From Hirschia sp964352025 (GTDB taxonomy: Bacteria > Pseudomonadota > Alphaproteobacteria > Caulobacterales > Hyphomonadaceae), in assembly GCA_964352025.1 (NCBI GenBank), contig CAYGPZ010000001.1, positions 62,001-126,000 of the forward strand: a stretch of DNA of 64,000 bases, in the 5' to 3' direction. Under the pieces are notes generated by a model. The model was not told the DNA's origin. It saw only the letters and a list, made by a program, of their open reading frames with translations, and searched no databases. Of the stretch, positions 8,495 through 17,817 are shown piece after piece (positions within the stretch are counted from its first letter, which is position 1; every line of letters starts with the position of its first letter). The translations under genes and the position numbers were made by a program.

Positions 8495-8674
8495 TTGATT
8501 GAGACGAGCGTTTTTCGAAAGAGTGAACGTTTAGAATTTGTTGACATTTGCCTAAATTTATGATGAAGAGAATTTAAGCGGATATTCTTTCCGTTACGAA
8601 TTTTGCGTGGGCATTCGCCCGTTCTTCTTCCAACTTCGTAATTTAGTTACTCATAGAAAAAGATAAATTGGTTC

Positions 8675-9958
8675 ATGTCAGAGACTGAAACCCTTGAGCG
8701 TATGACGCTCGCGGAACTTAAACAAAAATCCCCTACAGATTTGCTAGCTTTCGCTGAAAAGTATGAAGTCGAAAATGCTTCTTCATTGCGTACTCAGGAA
8801 TTGCTTTTTGCTATATTAAAAGAGTTAGCAGAACACGATATCGAAATCGTTGGTGGCGGTGTTGTCGAAGTATTGTCTGATGGATTTGGTTTTCTTAGAT
8901 CCCCACAGTCAAACTATTTGCCTGGTCCAGATGATATCTATGTAAGCCCGCAACAAATCCGTCGTATGGGTTTGCGTACAGGTGATACAGTTGAAGGCGA
9001 AATCAGAGCGCCACAAAATGACGAACGTTATTTTGCGCTTGTAAAAGTCGAGTCAGTTAACTTTGAAGCGCCGGAAAAAGTAAAACATAAAGTTCACTTC
9101 GATAATCTAACACCGCTTTATCCAGAAGAGCGTTTTAATATCGAGATTGAAGATCCAACCCGCAAGGATCGTTCAGGCCGCGTTATTGATATCGTCGCCC
9201 CAATTGGTAAAGGTCAGCGTTCTCTAATCGTTGCGCCACCAAGAACTGGTAAAACAGTTCTTCTTCAAAACATCGCACAATCAATCGCAGAAAATCACCC
9301 AGAATGTTATCTTCTCGTTCTTCTAATTGATGAACGCCCAGAAGAAGTAACAGACATGCAGCGCTCTGTGCGTGGTGAGGTTATCTCATCTACATTCGAT
9401 GAGCCTGCGACACGTCACGTTCAAGTTGCTGAGATGGTCATCGAGAAAGCAAAACGTCTCGCAGAACATGGTCGCGATGTTGTTATCCTGCTCGATTCCA
9501 TTACGCGCCTTGGTCGTGCTTACAACACTGTTGTACCGTCATCTGGTAAAGTTCTTACCGGTGGTGTGGATGCAAACGCCCTTCAACGCCCAAAACGTTT
9601 CTTTGGTGCTGCTCGTAACATTGAAGAAGGTGGTTCACTCACAATTATTGCGACTGCACTTATCGATACTGGTTCTCGTATGGATGAAGTTATCTTTGAA
9701 GAGTTCAAAGGTACGGGTAACTCTGAAATCGTTCTTGAACGTAAGATCGCTGATAAACGCGTCTTCCCTGCTATTGATATTCTTAAGTCAGGTACGCGTA
9801 AGGAAGAGCTTCTTATGCAGCAAAAAGATCTTCAGAAAGTCTATATTCTTCGTCGTATCCTCAACCCAATGGGCGCACAGGATGCGATCGAATTCTTGCT
9901 TGATAAATTGAAGCAAACGAAGAATAACGCGGAATTCTTCGAGTCTATGAAAAACTAG
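8675..9958 (+). CDS. rho: Transcription termination factor Rho
   Basis: A 427-residue hexameric RNA-dependent ATPase. The N-terminal domain is followed by the RNA-binding cold-shock-like fold (GFGFLRSPQSNYLPGPDDIYVS). The Walker A is in IVAPPRTGKTVLL, Walker B in VVILLDSITRLGRAYN, and the Q/R-loop text SGKVLTGGVDANALQRPKRFFGAARN is complete. Codon use is noticeably different from the haem genes (many CGT and CTT codons), as expected of a highly expressed gene. The 180-bp leader upstream has a small hairpin (GGGC-ATTC-GCCC near 8609) and a TTGACA at 8541 without a convincing -10. It ends at a strong terminator. Confidence 0.97.
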   Translation: MSETETLERMTLAELKQKSPTDLLAFAEKYEVENASSLRTQELLFAILKELAEHDIEIVGGGVVEVLSDGFGFLRSPQSNYLPGPDDIYVSPQQIRRMGLRTGDTVEGEIRAPQNDERYFALVKVESVNFEAPEKVKHKVHFDNLTPLYPEERFNIEIEDPTRKDRSGRVIDIVAPIGKGQRSLIVAPPRTGKTVLLQNIAQSIAENHPECYLLVLLIDERPEEVTDMQRSVRGEVISSTFDEPATRHVQVAEMVIEKAKRLAEHGRDVVILLDSITRLGRAYNTVVPSSGKVLTGGVDANALQRPKRFFGAARNIEEGGSLTIIATALIDTGSRMDEVIFEEFKGTGNSEIVLERKIADKRVFPAIDILKSGTRKEELLMQQKDLQKVYILRRILNPMGAQDAIEFLLDKLKQTKNNAEFFESMKN

Positions 9959-9979
9959 ACTTCAAGATAATTTGATTTC

Positions 9980-10015
9980 AAATGGGATGGTACATATACG
10001 TATCATCCCATTTTT
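9980..10015 (+). terminator. Rho-independent terminator after rho
   Basis: A 14-bp stem with a single G-T pair (9980-9993 with 10000-10013) and a 6-base loop, running into five Ts at 10011-10015. Confidence 0.9.
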
Positions 10016-10045
10016 GTATCCAACTTAAATTACTGGACAATCGAT

Positions 10046-10399
10046 ATGCTCATAATGACAGGTTTAAAATCGTGCGACACTTGCCGCAAAGCTCAGAAAT
10101 GGCTGAATGAGAATGGGATCCAGTTTGAATACAGAGATGTAAAAGCTGATGGTGTTTCAGAGTCAGATTTAGCAAAGTATGTTGATAAACTTGGCTGGGA
10201 TAAAGCAATCAACAAAGCCAGCACGACTTGGAGAAGTTTGGGAGAAACTGCCAAGTCGGATATTGATCCTGCTAAAGCGGTTGCATTGTTAAAAGAAAAC
10301 CCAAGCCTAATGAAACGTCCTCTTTTTGATATAAATGACGAAATTGTCCTAGGCTTTAGAAATGCCCAAAAAGATAAGCTGCTAGAGCTTTGCAAATAG
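10046..10399 (+). CDS. ArsC/Spx/YffB-family thioredoxin-fold reductase
   Basis: A 117-residue protein with the ArsC fold. The N-terminal GLKSCDTCRKAQKWLNENGI carries a CxxC at about residues 9-12. RDVKADGVSESDLAKYVDKLGWDKAINKASTTWRSLGE follows the usual ArsC layout, and KRPLFDINDEIVLGFRNAQ has the RP motif that binds the oxyanion or thiol in this family. Family members include arsenate reductases, the Spx regulators and YffB, a glutathione-dependent protein; without an ars operon a YffB-like role is more likely. It stands alone between rho and mnmE; a parS palindrome begins 4 bp after its stop. Confidence 0.85.
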   Translation: MLIMTGLKSCDTCRKAQKWLNENGIQFEYRDVKADGVSESDLAKYVDKLGWDKAINKASTTWRSLGETAKSDIDPAKAVALLKENPSLMKRPLFDINDEIVLGFRNAQKDKLLELCK

Positions 10400-10403
10400 C
10401 GTT

Positions 10404-10419
10404 TGTTTCACGTGAAACA
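10404..10419. other. parS centromere site (perfect 16-bp palindrome)
   Basis: TGTTTCACGTGAAACA matches the canonical chromosomal ParB site. It lies in the 41-bp gap before mnmE, about 4.4 kb from the origin-like region. Confidence 0.95.
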
Positions 10420-10440
10420 TAAAATGTCTGGAAATGTAAA

Positions 10441-11805
10441 ATGAGTTCAAACACTATTTGCGCATTAGCGAGTGCATCAGGAAAAGCCGGTGTGTCTGTC
10501 ATACGACTATCTGGTCCGAACTCATCAGACATACTTGTCGAAATCACAGGTATTCAATTACCGAGTTCTCATAAGCTCGCCTTGAGAACCCTTTTTCACC
10601 CAACAGACATTTCTAAGAATGATCCTATGGATGAAGCACTTGCTGCTTATATGATTGGTCCAAATAGCTTTACTGGCGAAGATGTAGTTGAGCTACACTT
10701 ACATGGCGGAACAGCAATTGTATCAGCTGTTTTAGACGCTTGCCTTTCGACAAAGAAATGTCGTTTAGCAGAACCTGGAGAGTTTACACGACGTGCATTC
10801 GAGAACGGCCGTATGGATCTCACTAAAGCAGAAGCTATTGGTGATCTCATAGACGCTGAAACGGAAGCTCAACGCCGCCAAGCTATTCAACAATATGATG
10901 GTGCTTTTCATTCACAGTGTATGGCTTGGCGAACGGAACTTATAAATGCAATGGCTTCTCTTGATGCAGCCATTGATTTTCCAGATGAAGATGACGTTCC
11001 AAGCGGGATAGATAGCCGTGCTTATCCAATTGTGACATCACTAGTTTCGCAGATAGAAAAAGCGATAAAGGCTTCTGGTGCTGGATTAGCAGTTAGAGAT
11101 GGTTTCAAGGTATCGATTATCGGACCTCCCAATGCGGGTAAATCAACGTTGATGAACGCGCTTGCAGGTCGTGATGCAGCGATCGTATCCGATATCGCCG
11201 GGACAACGCGGGATATTGTTGAGGTAAGACTAGAGCTTGCAGGCTATATTGTCTGGTTATCAGATACTGCAGGCCTTCGAGATACGAATGATGAAATTGA
11301 AGCAGAAGGCGTAAAACGTGCGCTTAAACGTGCTGAAGAAAGCGACCTTCGGATATTCCTTTATGGTGTGGATCAGACCTGTCCAGACTTGAGCATTGCA
11401 AGATCCGGAGATCTTCTTGTTCAAAATAAAACTGATCTAGAAACGTCTGTAAAACCATCGACACAAACATTAGATGGCGATGTTGATCTTGAAAACATCC
11501 AAGTGAGCTTAAAGGAAAAAGACTCAGCGTTGGCGATCAAAGAAAAGCTTACATCAGTCGTCGTCGATCGAATGTCGACAGGTGAATCTGCGCCGCTGGT
11601 CTCGCGTCAGCGGCACAAAGAATTACTCATGTCCGCCAAAGATAACCTCTCGCATGGTCTGACGGGCTTGCAGCGCGATTTGCCAGCTGATCTTATCGCT
11701 GAAGACATAAGATTGGCAGCAAGAGATATCGGAAAAATCACTGGTGAGATAGATTCAGAGGATGTTTTAGATCGTATCTTTGGTGAATTCTGTATCGGTA
11801 AATGA
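10441..11805 (+). CDS. mnmE: tRNA uridine-5-carboxymethylaminomethyl modification GTPase MnmE
   Basis: A 454-residue three-domain protein. The N-terminal tetrahydrofolate-binding domain (about 1-118) is followed by a helical domain interrupted by a G domain at about 220-370. The G motifs are GPPNAGKSTL (G1), DIAGTTRD (G2), DTAGL (G3) and NKTD (G4). The C-terminus FCIGK has the invariant cysteine. With MnmG it modifies U34 of tRNAs reading NNA/NNG codons. It is first in the series mnmE-mnmG-rsmG-parA-parB, a classic origin-proximal arrangement, with parS sites on both sides. Confidence 0.96.
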   Translation: MSSNTICALASASGKAGVSVIRLSGPNSSDILVEITGIQLPSSHKLALRTLFHPTDISKNDPMDEALAAYMIGPNSFTGEDVVELHLHGGTAIVSAVLDACLSTKKCRLAEPGEFTRRAFENGRMDLTKAEAIGDLIDAETEAQRRQAIQQYDGAFHSQCMAWRTELINAMASLDAAIDFPDEDDVPSGIDSRAYPIVTSLVSQIEKAIKASGAGLAVRDGFKVSIIGPPNAGKSTLMNALAGRDAAIVSDIAGTTRDIVEVRLELAGYIVWLSDTAGLRDTNDEIEAEGVKRALKRAEESDLRIFLYGVDQTCPDLSIARSGDLLVQNKTDLETSVKPSTQTLDGDVDLENIQVSLKEKDSALAIKEKLTSVVVDRMSTGESAPLVSRQRHKELLMSAKDNLSHGLTGLQRDLPADLIAEDIRLAARDIGKITGEIDSEDVLDRIFGEFCIGK

Positions 11806-11821
11806 TGTTTCACGTGAAACA
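11806..11821. other. parS centromere site (perfect)
   Basis: The same 16-bp palindrome TGTTTCACGTGAAACA, beginning at the base after the mnmE stop codon. Confidence 0.95.
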
Positions 11822-11903
11822 AACGGATCAATTTTACATTTCTGCACTCGACGAATAGGTCTATACTCACTACATCCAAGGCCTTGTCTATTGGAAGGAA
11901 GTT

Positions 11904-13766
11904 ATGAGTACGCAATTTGATGTTATTGTTGTGGGTGGTGGACATGCAGGTGTGGAGGCTGCTGCAGCTGCTGCACGTCATGGGTCCAACACAGCGCTTA
12001 TAACTCATAAGGCTTCTACAATTGGGGAAATGTCCTGCAATCCAGCTATCGGCGGATTGGGCAAAGGTCACCTTGTTAGAGAGATAGATGCTTTAGATGG
12101 AATAATGGGCCGTGCTGCAGATAAGGGTGGAATTCAGTTTCGTCTTCTAAACCGCTCTAAAGGCCCAGCTGTCCAAGGCCCCAGAACCCAAGCAGATAGA
12201 AAGCTCTACAGAAACGCTGTTCAAGACGCTGTGAATAGGCAAGAAAATCTTACCGTCATTGAAGATGGTGTTGACGATCTCATCATCGACGACAATCGCG
12301 TCGCTGGTGTCCTTGGAGAAAGCGGCCAAGAATACAAATCGCGTGCTGTTGTGCTCACGACAGGAACTTTCCTAGACGGTATTATTCACCGTGGAGACGA
12401 ACGCATACCGGCCGGTCGTGTGGGTGACCAACCAGCAAAAGAATTATCAAAGCGGTTATACGCTCTTGAATTAAATATGGGGCGTTTGAAAACAGGTACG
12501 CCAGCTCGATTGGACAAAAACTCAATAGACTGGACTGCATTAGAAATGCAGCCTGCTGATGAAGTCCCTGTACCATTTTCATTTTTGACAGATAAAATTG
12601 AAGTACCGCAAATAGAATGCGGGATGACATATACGAATGAAGAAACGCATCGTGTAATCAATGAGAACATCAGACAGTCCGCTGTTTTTTCAGGCGCGAT
12701 ATCTGGTAAAGGCCCACGGTATTGTCCATCCATTGAAGATAAAGTCACTCGCTTTGCGGATCGAAATCAGCATCAGGTGTTTCTGGAACCTGAAGGTTTG
12801 GATGACGATAACGTCTATCCAAACGGTGTTTCAACGTCTTTGCCTGCCGAAGTACAAGATAAGTTTCTAAGAACCATGAAGGGTCTGGAGAACGTCAAAG
12901 TTCTTCAATATGGCTATGCAATCGAATATGACTATGTAGACCCTCGTGAGTTGACGGCTGACCTTCAAGTCAAAAAGCTTTCGGGGCTTTATCTGGCTGG
13001 TCAGATAAACGGCACAACTGGATATGAAGAGGCTGGTGCTCAAGGACTGATGGCTGGCTTAAATGCATCGCGTTCCTTGAACGGATTGGAGCCAGCAGTT
13101 CTCGATCGGTCTCAAGCATATATAGGTGTGATGATTGACGATCTGGTGACACGAGGTGTCTCAGAGCCCTATCGCATGTTTACATCTCGCGCTGAATACC
13201 GGTTATCCTTAAGAGCTGACAATGCTGATCAGCGTCTTACTCAAATGGGTATAAACTGGGGTATTGTTGGTGATGAGCGTAGTGGTGCATACCGTCAGAA
13301 AACATCTTCCCTAGAAAGCGCTAGGGAATTACTGACTGCTTTATCCATGACACCGAATGAAGCTAAAGCTGTAGGTATAAAGATAACGCAGGATGGTCGT
13401 CGTCGTTCAGCTTTTGAATTGCTTTCCTATCCGGAAATAAATCTAGATACGCTTGTAAGAAAGTGGCCAGAGATCGAGACGTTAGCTAAGCCTGTCCAAG
13501 AGCAAATGGAAATTGAGGCGATCTATGCGAGTTATTTGGATCGTCAGAAAGCAGATATTGAATCTTTCCAGAAAGACGAAAAACTCAAACTACCGTTGGA
13601 ATTGGATTATAGCCTTGTTGGCGGATTATCTAATGAAGTGCGCTCCAAGCTGGAAACAATACGTCCATTAACACTGGGTCAGGCTAGTCGGATTGAGGGT
13701 GTTACCCCTGGTGCAATCACTGCATTACTAGCGCATGTAAAACGCGCACAGAGAGCCGCTGGTTGA
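11904..13766 (+). CDS. mnmG: tRNA uridine-5-carboxymethylaminomethyl modification enzyme MnmG (GidA)
   Basis: A 620-residue FAD enzyme forming a complex with MnmE. The N-terminal Rossmann motif VVVGGGHAGVEAA binds FAD. SCNPAIGGLGKGHLVREIDALDG and the GPAVQGPRTQADR block are near-invariant in GidA, and YLAGQINGTTGYEEAGAQGL lies in the second FAD region. The C-terminal helical domain ends in LLAHVKRA, the MnmE/tRNA contact part. Its stop overlaps the start of rsmG, implying coupled translation. Confidence 0.97.
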   Translation: MSTQFDVIVVGGGHAGVEAAAAAARHGSNTALITHKASTIGEMSCNPAIGGLGKGHLVREIDALDGIMGRAADKGGIQFRLLNRSKGPAVQGPRTQADRKLYRNAVQDAVNRQENLTVIEDGVDDLIIDDNRVAGVLGESGQEYKSRAVVLTTGTFLDGIIHRGDERIPAGRVGDQPAKELSKRLYALELNMGRLKTGTPARLDKNSIDWTALEMQPADEVPVPFSFLTDKIEVPQIECGMTYTNEETHRVINENIRQSAVFSGAISGKGPRYCPSIEDKVTRFADRNQHQVFLEPEGLDDDNVYPNGVSTSLPAEVQDKFLRTMKGLENVKVLQYGYAIEYDYVDPRELTADLQVKKLSGLYLAGQINGTTGYEEAGAQGLMAGLNASRSLNGLEPAVLDRSQAYIGVMIDDLVTRGVSEPYRMFTSRAEYRLSLRADNADQRLTQMGINWGIVGDERSGAYRQKTSSLESARELLTALSMTPNEAKAVGIKITQDGRRRSAFELLSYPEINLDTLVRKWPEIETLAKPVQEQMEIEAIYASYLDRQKADIESFQKDEKLKLPLELDYSLVGGLSNEVRSKLETIRPLTLGQASRIEGVTPGAITALLAHVKRAQRAAG

Positions 13767-14416
13767 TGATTGCTTCAGACATTGATGAAGATGGTTTTCG
13801 TTCGAAAGACCTATCTGACTATTTAGATGTTTCACGTGAAACATTTGAGAAGATCAACATTGTGGTTGGCGTATTGGATAAGTGGCGTAAGACGCACAAC
13901 CTTATCGGCCCAATGGAGCGCGCTCGTTTGTGGCGTCGCCATATATTGGATTCCCTTCAAGTCTATCAGTATCGTGATAAGGATGCTTTGAAGTGGATTG
14001 ATTTAGGATCTGGCGCGGGCTTTCCAGCTTTGATTATGGCGTGTGCCTCAGCTGATTCGGAAGAGAAGTTCACACTGGTCGAGGCTGCTGGAAAGAAATG
14101 TGCCTTCCTTCGCGCGGCTGCACGCGAAGCAAATTTGAATATTTCTGTAGAAAATTCGAGAATTGAAGCTGTTTCACGTGAAACTTTCAATCATGTAACC
14201 TCAAGAGCGCTTGCATCATTGCCCCAACTCTACGAATATAGTGAGAGATTCCTCGCCAATAAGGCGAGCTGTGTATTCCTAAAAGGAAAAGAAGTGATGC
14301 AGGAAATAGAGTCTGCCCAGTCTGACTGGGAGTTCGACTACCAGCTTCACGAGAGTTTTAGTCATACCGAAGGTCGTATTCTGGTCGTTAAAGGACTTAC
14401 CCGGCGAAATCCATGA
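13766..14416 (+). CDS. rsmG: 16S rRNA (guanine-527-N7)-methyltransferase RsmG (GidB)
   Basis: A class I SAM-dependent methyltransferase of 216 residues. The SAM motif is WIDLGSGAGFPALIMA; VEAAGKKCAFLRAAARE follows and SRALASLPQL is the conserved GidB text. It methylates G527 of 16S rRNA, in the streptomycin-binding region. I prefer the ATG at 13766, which overlaps the mnmG stop as TGATG; a TTG at 13763 adds one residue. Two parS palindromes lie inside the coding sequence, so codon choice here is constrained by chromosome segregation. It overlaps parA by 4 bp. Confidence 0.94.
   Translation: MIASDIDEDGFRSKDLSDYLDVSRETFEKINIVVGVLDKWRKTHNLIGPMERARLWRRHILDSLQVYQYRDKDALKWIDLGSGAGFPALIMACASADSEEKFTLVEAAGKKCAFLRAAAREANLNISVENSRIEAVSRETFNHVTSRALASLPQLYEYSERFLANKASCVFLKGKEVMQEIESAQSDWEFDYQLHESFSHTEGRILVVKGLTRRNP
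13828..13843. other. parS centromere site inside rsmG (perfect)
   Basis: TGTTTCACGTGAAACA, encoding VSRET in rsmG. Confidence 0.94.
14170..14185. other. parS centromere site inside rsmG (15 of 16)
   Basis: TGTTTCACGTGAAACT differs only at the last base of the palindrome. It again encodes VSRET, a repeat of the peptide encoded by the upstream site. Confidence 0.88.
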
Positions 14417-15213
14417 GCACACGCATTATCGCAGTCGCGAACCAAAAAGGAGGCGTTGGGAAAACCACGACCTCTATAAATTTAGGAACGGCATTGGCAG
14501 CTGCTGGCCGTAAAGTTTTGCTAATCGATTTCGATCCGCAAGGGAATGCATCCACTGGTCTGGGCATCCCGCCATCTGAGCGGGATTTGACTGCTTATGA
14601 TGTTATTATTGATGGATGCGACATCCGGTCTGCGTGCAAAGAAACCATTATTCCTCGTTTGCATATAGTACCTGGCGACGAGAATTTATCGGGCGTCGAG
14701 ACTAAGCTTTCTGACGACCCAAGACGTTCATATCGCTTTAAAGACGCTATGGATGCGTATCGGGAAGCAGCAGATAATGGTGAGTGCGAAGAATATGATT
14801 TCGTTCTTATTGATTGTCCGCCTTCGCTAAGCTCATTGACGATAAATGCGATGACAGGCTGTGACGCTGTATTGGTGCCCTTGCAGACAGAGTTTTTCGC
14901 CATGGAAGGCCTCAGCCAGCTTCTAAGAACGATTGAAGTTGTTAGAGGAGCGTTGAATTCCGAACTGGAAATCCAAGGGATTGTTTTGACGATGTATGAC
15001 AAGCGGCAGGCTCAATCTTCACAAGTGGAAGCAGATGTACGGTCATTCTTTGGGTCCAAAGTTTATGAGACGGTAATACCTCGCAATGTAAGACTTTCAG
15101 AAGCACCTGGCTTTGGTAAGCCCGCACTACTTTATGATCATAAGTGTAGTGGAAGTGAAGCTTACATTAAGTTGGCGAGTGAATTGATTCAAAGAGAACG
15201 GGAGCGCGCATAA
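14413..15213 (+). CDS. parA: Chromosome partitioning ATPase ParA (Soj)
   Basis: A 266-residue deviant-Walker ATPase. The N-terminal ANQKGGVGKTTTSINLGTALA carries the signature lysine, DFDPQGNASTGLG is the A' motif and LIDCPPSL the Walker B. ParA-ATP binds nucleoid DNA non-specifically and pulls ParB-parS complexes to the new pole. ATG at 14413 overlaps the rsmG stop as ATGA. parB follows after 2 bp. Confidence 0.96.
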   Translation: MSTRIIAVANQKGGVGKTTTSINLGTALAAAGRKVLLIDFDPQGNASTGLGIPPSERDLTAYDVIIDGCDIRSACKETIIPRLHIVPGDENLSGVETKLSDDPRRSYRFKDAMDAYREAADNGECEEYDFVLIDCPPSLSSLTINAMTGCDAVLVPLQTEFFAMEGLSQLLRTIEVVRGALNSELEIQGIVLTMYDKRQAQSSQVEADVRSFFGSKVYETVIPRNVRLSEAPGFGKPALLYDHKCSGSEAYIKLASELIQRERERA

Positions 15214-15215
15214 AA

Positions 15216-16181
15216 TTGGCTAACGATAGAAAAAAAGAAGATGCTGTAGCCAAACCAAAAAACTCACGCCTTGGGCGCGGGCTGATGGACCTTATTGGTG
15301 AGCAGGCATTGCAATCTGAATCTACGTCTAAAAAGTCATCAAGCGCTAAGCCGTCTGGTATGGGGAAGTTAAATGCTTCTGAGATTCCTATAAAGTCTAT
15401 CTCTGCAAACCCTAATCAGCCAAGACAAACATTTAGAGAAGAAGATCTAGCGGAACTTGAAGCTTCTATCCGTACTAAGGGTGTCTTGCAGGCCATTCTT
15501 GTTAGGCCTGACCCGAAGTTGGAAGGTAAGTACCAAATCGTTGCTGGTGAGCGTCGTTGGCGCGCAGCGACAAGAGCTGGTCTAAGAACAGTTCCTGCGG
15601 TTATCAAGGATCTTGATGAGCTGGAAGTTCTTGAGATTGGTGTGATTGAAAATGTTCAGCGTGCCGACCTTAATCCACTGGAGGAAGCTGAGGCCTACCA
15701 ATCACTCATAAAGCGTTTTGGTCGTACGCAGGATATGTTGGCTGAACATGTCGGTAAAAGCCGTCCGCATATCGCCAATACACTTAGACTTTTAAACTTG
15801 CCAGACGAAGCTCGTGATCTAGTCCGTGAAGGTCAATTAAGTGCTGGTCATGCTAGAGCAGCATTGGGTGCACCTGATCCAATGCTGGTGATTGAACGGG
15901 TGGTTAAAAACGGTCTATCGGTAAGAGATGCTGAAAAACTCTCACATAAATTCAAAATGCAGTCTGAAGCTGGAGACAAGGTAAAAGCTAAGTCGACTTC
16001 TTCGGGTAGCAAGGACGTGGACACTGAAGCACTAGAATCTGACTTGGCACATGCCTTGGGCTTGAATGTAGAGATAAAGCACAAGGGATCAAAAGGTGGC
16101 GAAATCAAAATCCAATACACACAATTGGAACAGCTTGATGATGTTTGCCGCCGCCTGACGTCGGCTAGAAATCCTCGATAG
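15216..16181 (+). CDS. parB: Chromosome partitioning protein ParB (Spo0J)
   Basis: A 321-residue DNA-binding CTPase. The N-terminal SRLGRGLMDLIGE is the ParA-contact motif, INPNQPR-like ISANPNQPRQTF opens the ParB/Srx domain, and VAGERRWRA is the arginine-rich CTP-binding region. ENVQRADLNPLEEAEAY and the HTH around HVGKSRPHIANTLRLLNLP bind parS. A linker leads to a C-terminal dimer domain. The frame starts with TTG at 15216, 2 bp after parA. Four parS copies within 5 kb upstream are its targets. Convergent with holA across 26 bp. Confidence 0.96.
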   Translation: MANDRKKEDAVAKPKNSRLGRGLMDLIGEQALQSESTSKKSSSAKPSGMGKLNASEIPIKSISANPNQPRQTFREEDLAELEASIRTKGVLQAILVRPDPKLEGKYQIVAGERRWRAATRAGLRTVPAVIKDLDELEVLEIGVIENVQRADLNPLEEAEAYQSLIKRFGRTQDMLAEHVGKSRPHIANTLRLLNLPDEARDLVREGQLSAGHARAALGAPDPMLVIERVVKNGLSVRDAEKLSHKFKMQSEAGDKVKAKSTSSGSKDVDTEALESDLAHALGLNVEIKHKGSKGGEIKIQYTQLEQLDDVCRRLTSARNPR

Positions 16182-16207
16182 AGAGCTTTGCCTCTAACAC
16201 TTGAGTG

Positions 16208-17212
16208 CTAGATTTGTCGTTTGCTAAATCTATCGACTACGATTTTGAGAATTGCTTCTGTTGATACGCCTGCTTGTTTGCAGGCTTTCTCTGCCGAATA
16301 TAAGACTGAGAGCGCGCGATTGGCGCGCATTGAATCCCAATCCCTAAGCATTTTGTTGAAGGCTGGGCGCTCTTTTTCAAAGACGGGTGGCCTTAAATAA
16401 CGAGCACCAGATTGAGCGTCGATAACTCTCAATAATCTGAAATGAAGGGTTCTAAGTGCTGAAATAGCAGAACCGCCTGCTTCCAAATATCTATCCAGCG
16501 ACTTGTTGGCCTCGGATACATTTCCGGCAAGCGCTGCGTCGGCAGCATCGTCAGCACCTCTTGGTTGCTCAGTGGCACACACGAGTTTGATATCATCTAT
16601 AGCAATTGAACGATTGAGTTCAAATGCATAAAGGCTAAGTTTTTCAATTTCTGCATTTGCCAAACGACGATCACCTGGAAGTTCTGACGCAAATTGTTCC
16701 AGAGCGTCCTTGTCTATTTGGACTTTGTCTTCACTTAAACGATGTTGGATATATTCAAATGTTTGGGCTTCTGATTCCGCAAAGAATTGTAAGCAAACAA
16801 CATCGGGAGATGCCGAAAAAGATTCGCGTAACTTAGATTTCTTTTTCAGTTCGGGCGCTTCTACTATCAGGTAATTCTCAGGATATAATTGCCCTGATGC
16901 GATATCGTCGACGAGCGCAATAAACTGTTTTGCGAGGCTTTCATTCGTAAGCCTTATCCTTAGAGCCTTTTTGCCGCCCAAAAGAGACACAGCAGTTAAA
17001 TGATCCAAGAGTAGAGCAGGGTCTCGCTTTATTTCTTCTTCTTGAAGGCGAAGAACTTCCAGTTCATTGTCTTCAAGTGATTGCCATTTATTTATCAAGC
17101 TAGTTAGGGCATCTGATGCAATGCCCAAGTCTTCGCTGAAACCCATGACGATTTTAATTCCGGCTTTGGGCCTTTTGCAAAAAGCGAGTGCTTTATCGCT
17201 AATTAAAATCAC
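16208..17212 (-). CDS. holA: DNA polymerase III delta subunit
   Basis: A 334-residue clamp-loader subunit that opens the beta clamp. The usual AAA+-like N-terminal domain is recognisable by VSLLGGKKALRIRLTNESL. The central ELPGDRRLANAEIEKLSLYA (about residue 175) is the best conserved holA block, and the C-terminal helical domain has ISALRTLHFRLLRVIDAQSGA. It overlaps lptE by 4 bp, and the order leuS-lptE-holA is standard in proteobacteria. Confidence 0.92.
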   Translation of the reverse strand: MILISDKALAFCKRPKAGIKIVMGFSEDLGIASDALTSLINKWQSLEDNELEVLRLQEEEIKRDPALLLDHLTAVSLLGGKKALRIRLTNESLAKQFIALVDDIASGQLYPENYLIVEAPELKKKSKLRESFSASPDVVCLQFFAESEAQTFEYIQHRLSEDKVQIDKDALEQFASELPGDRRLANAEIEKLSLYAFELNRSIAIDDIKLVCATEQPRGADDAADAALAGNVSEANKSLDRYLEAGGSAISALRTLHFRLLRVIDAQSGARYLRPPVFEKERPAFNKMLRDWDSMRANRALSVLYSAEKACKQAGVSTEAILKIVVDRFSKRQI

Positions 17213-17817
17213 TGAATACGATCCAACTCGTCTCGAATGCTTTGCGCTTCACTGTCAGGGTCGAGGGCTTTTTCTTGTCTAGCAAGCTCCTCCTGATCAA
17301 CTGCATTTTGCATTTGTTCTTCCTGACGGGCGGAAGTTGCGTCTAGGGTGAGTTGCTCTTGCAGGCGTCTTGCCAACAAATAAGCGACCCGTTCTCTTGC
17401 ATCCGTTTGAAGTTCAATATCGCCAAACTCGGAATTGGCCACATCATAGGCAGTCTCGGATTGAACTCTTCCTGAGAGTAATATTTCACCTTCAACACTA
17501 CGAAGTGTATAGCTAGCGCTCGCGATAATATTTGTTCTTGAGACACCAACGTTTGATTTTAGATTCAGACGTTGGAGGTTTTCGCGCGCAGTGACTGTTA
17601 AAAACGCACCGCTTTCAACACCGGGTAAACCACTACCCAGCGTTCTGGATAATTCCTGTCTCAAGCGGTGACCTATTCGGCCTTCTATCTCAAGGACTTT
17701 AATAGGACCATTAGCGGCGTCCATCGATCCATATACGGGCTGAAAGCCGCAAGCCGATAGGTGAAAGCAGGATAATGCAAGGATTATCGAAGATACGATG
17801 AAGCGCTTCTGGGTCAT
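17209..17817 (-). CDS. lptE: LPS-assembly lipoprotein LptE
   Basis: A 202-residue outer-membrane lipoprotein that plugs the LptD barrel for lipopolysaccharide insertion. A signal peptide (about residues 1-22) ends with the lipobox LSAC, followed directly by GFQPVYG, the hallmark of LptE. The C-terminal third is highly charged and glutamine-rich, unlike E. coli LptE but usual in alphaproteobacteria. It overlaps leuS and holA by 4 bp on both sides, so expression is tied to both. Confidence 0.9.
   Translation of the reverse strand: MTQKRFIVSSIILALSCFHLSACGFQPVYGSMDAANGPIKVLEIEGRIGHRLRQELSRTLGSGLPGVESGAFLTVTARENLQRLNLKSNVGVSRTNIIASASYTLRSVEGEILLSGRVQSETAYDVANSEFGDIELQTDARERVAYLLARRLQEQLTLDATSARQEEQMQNAVDQEELARQEKALDPDSEAQSIRDELDRIQ

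Noticed and set aside
8495..8674. Riboswitch or leader gene before rho
   Set aside because: Only a small 4-bp hairpin and a lone TTGACA are visible; no structured leader or open frame could be supported.
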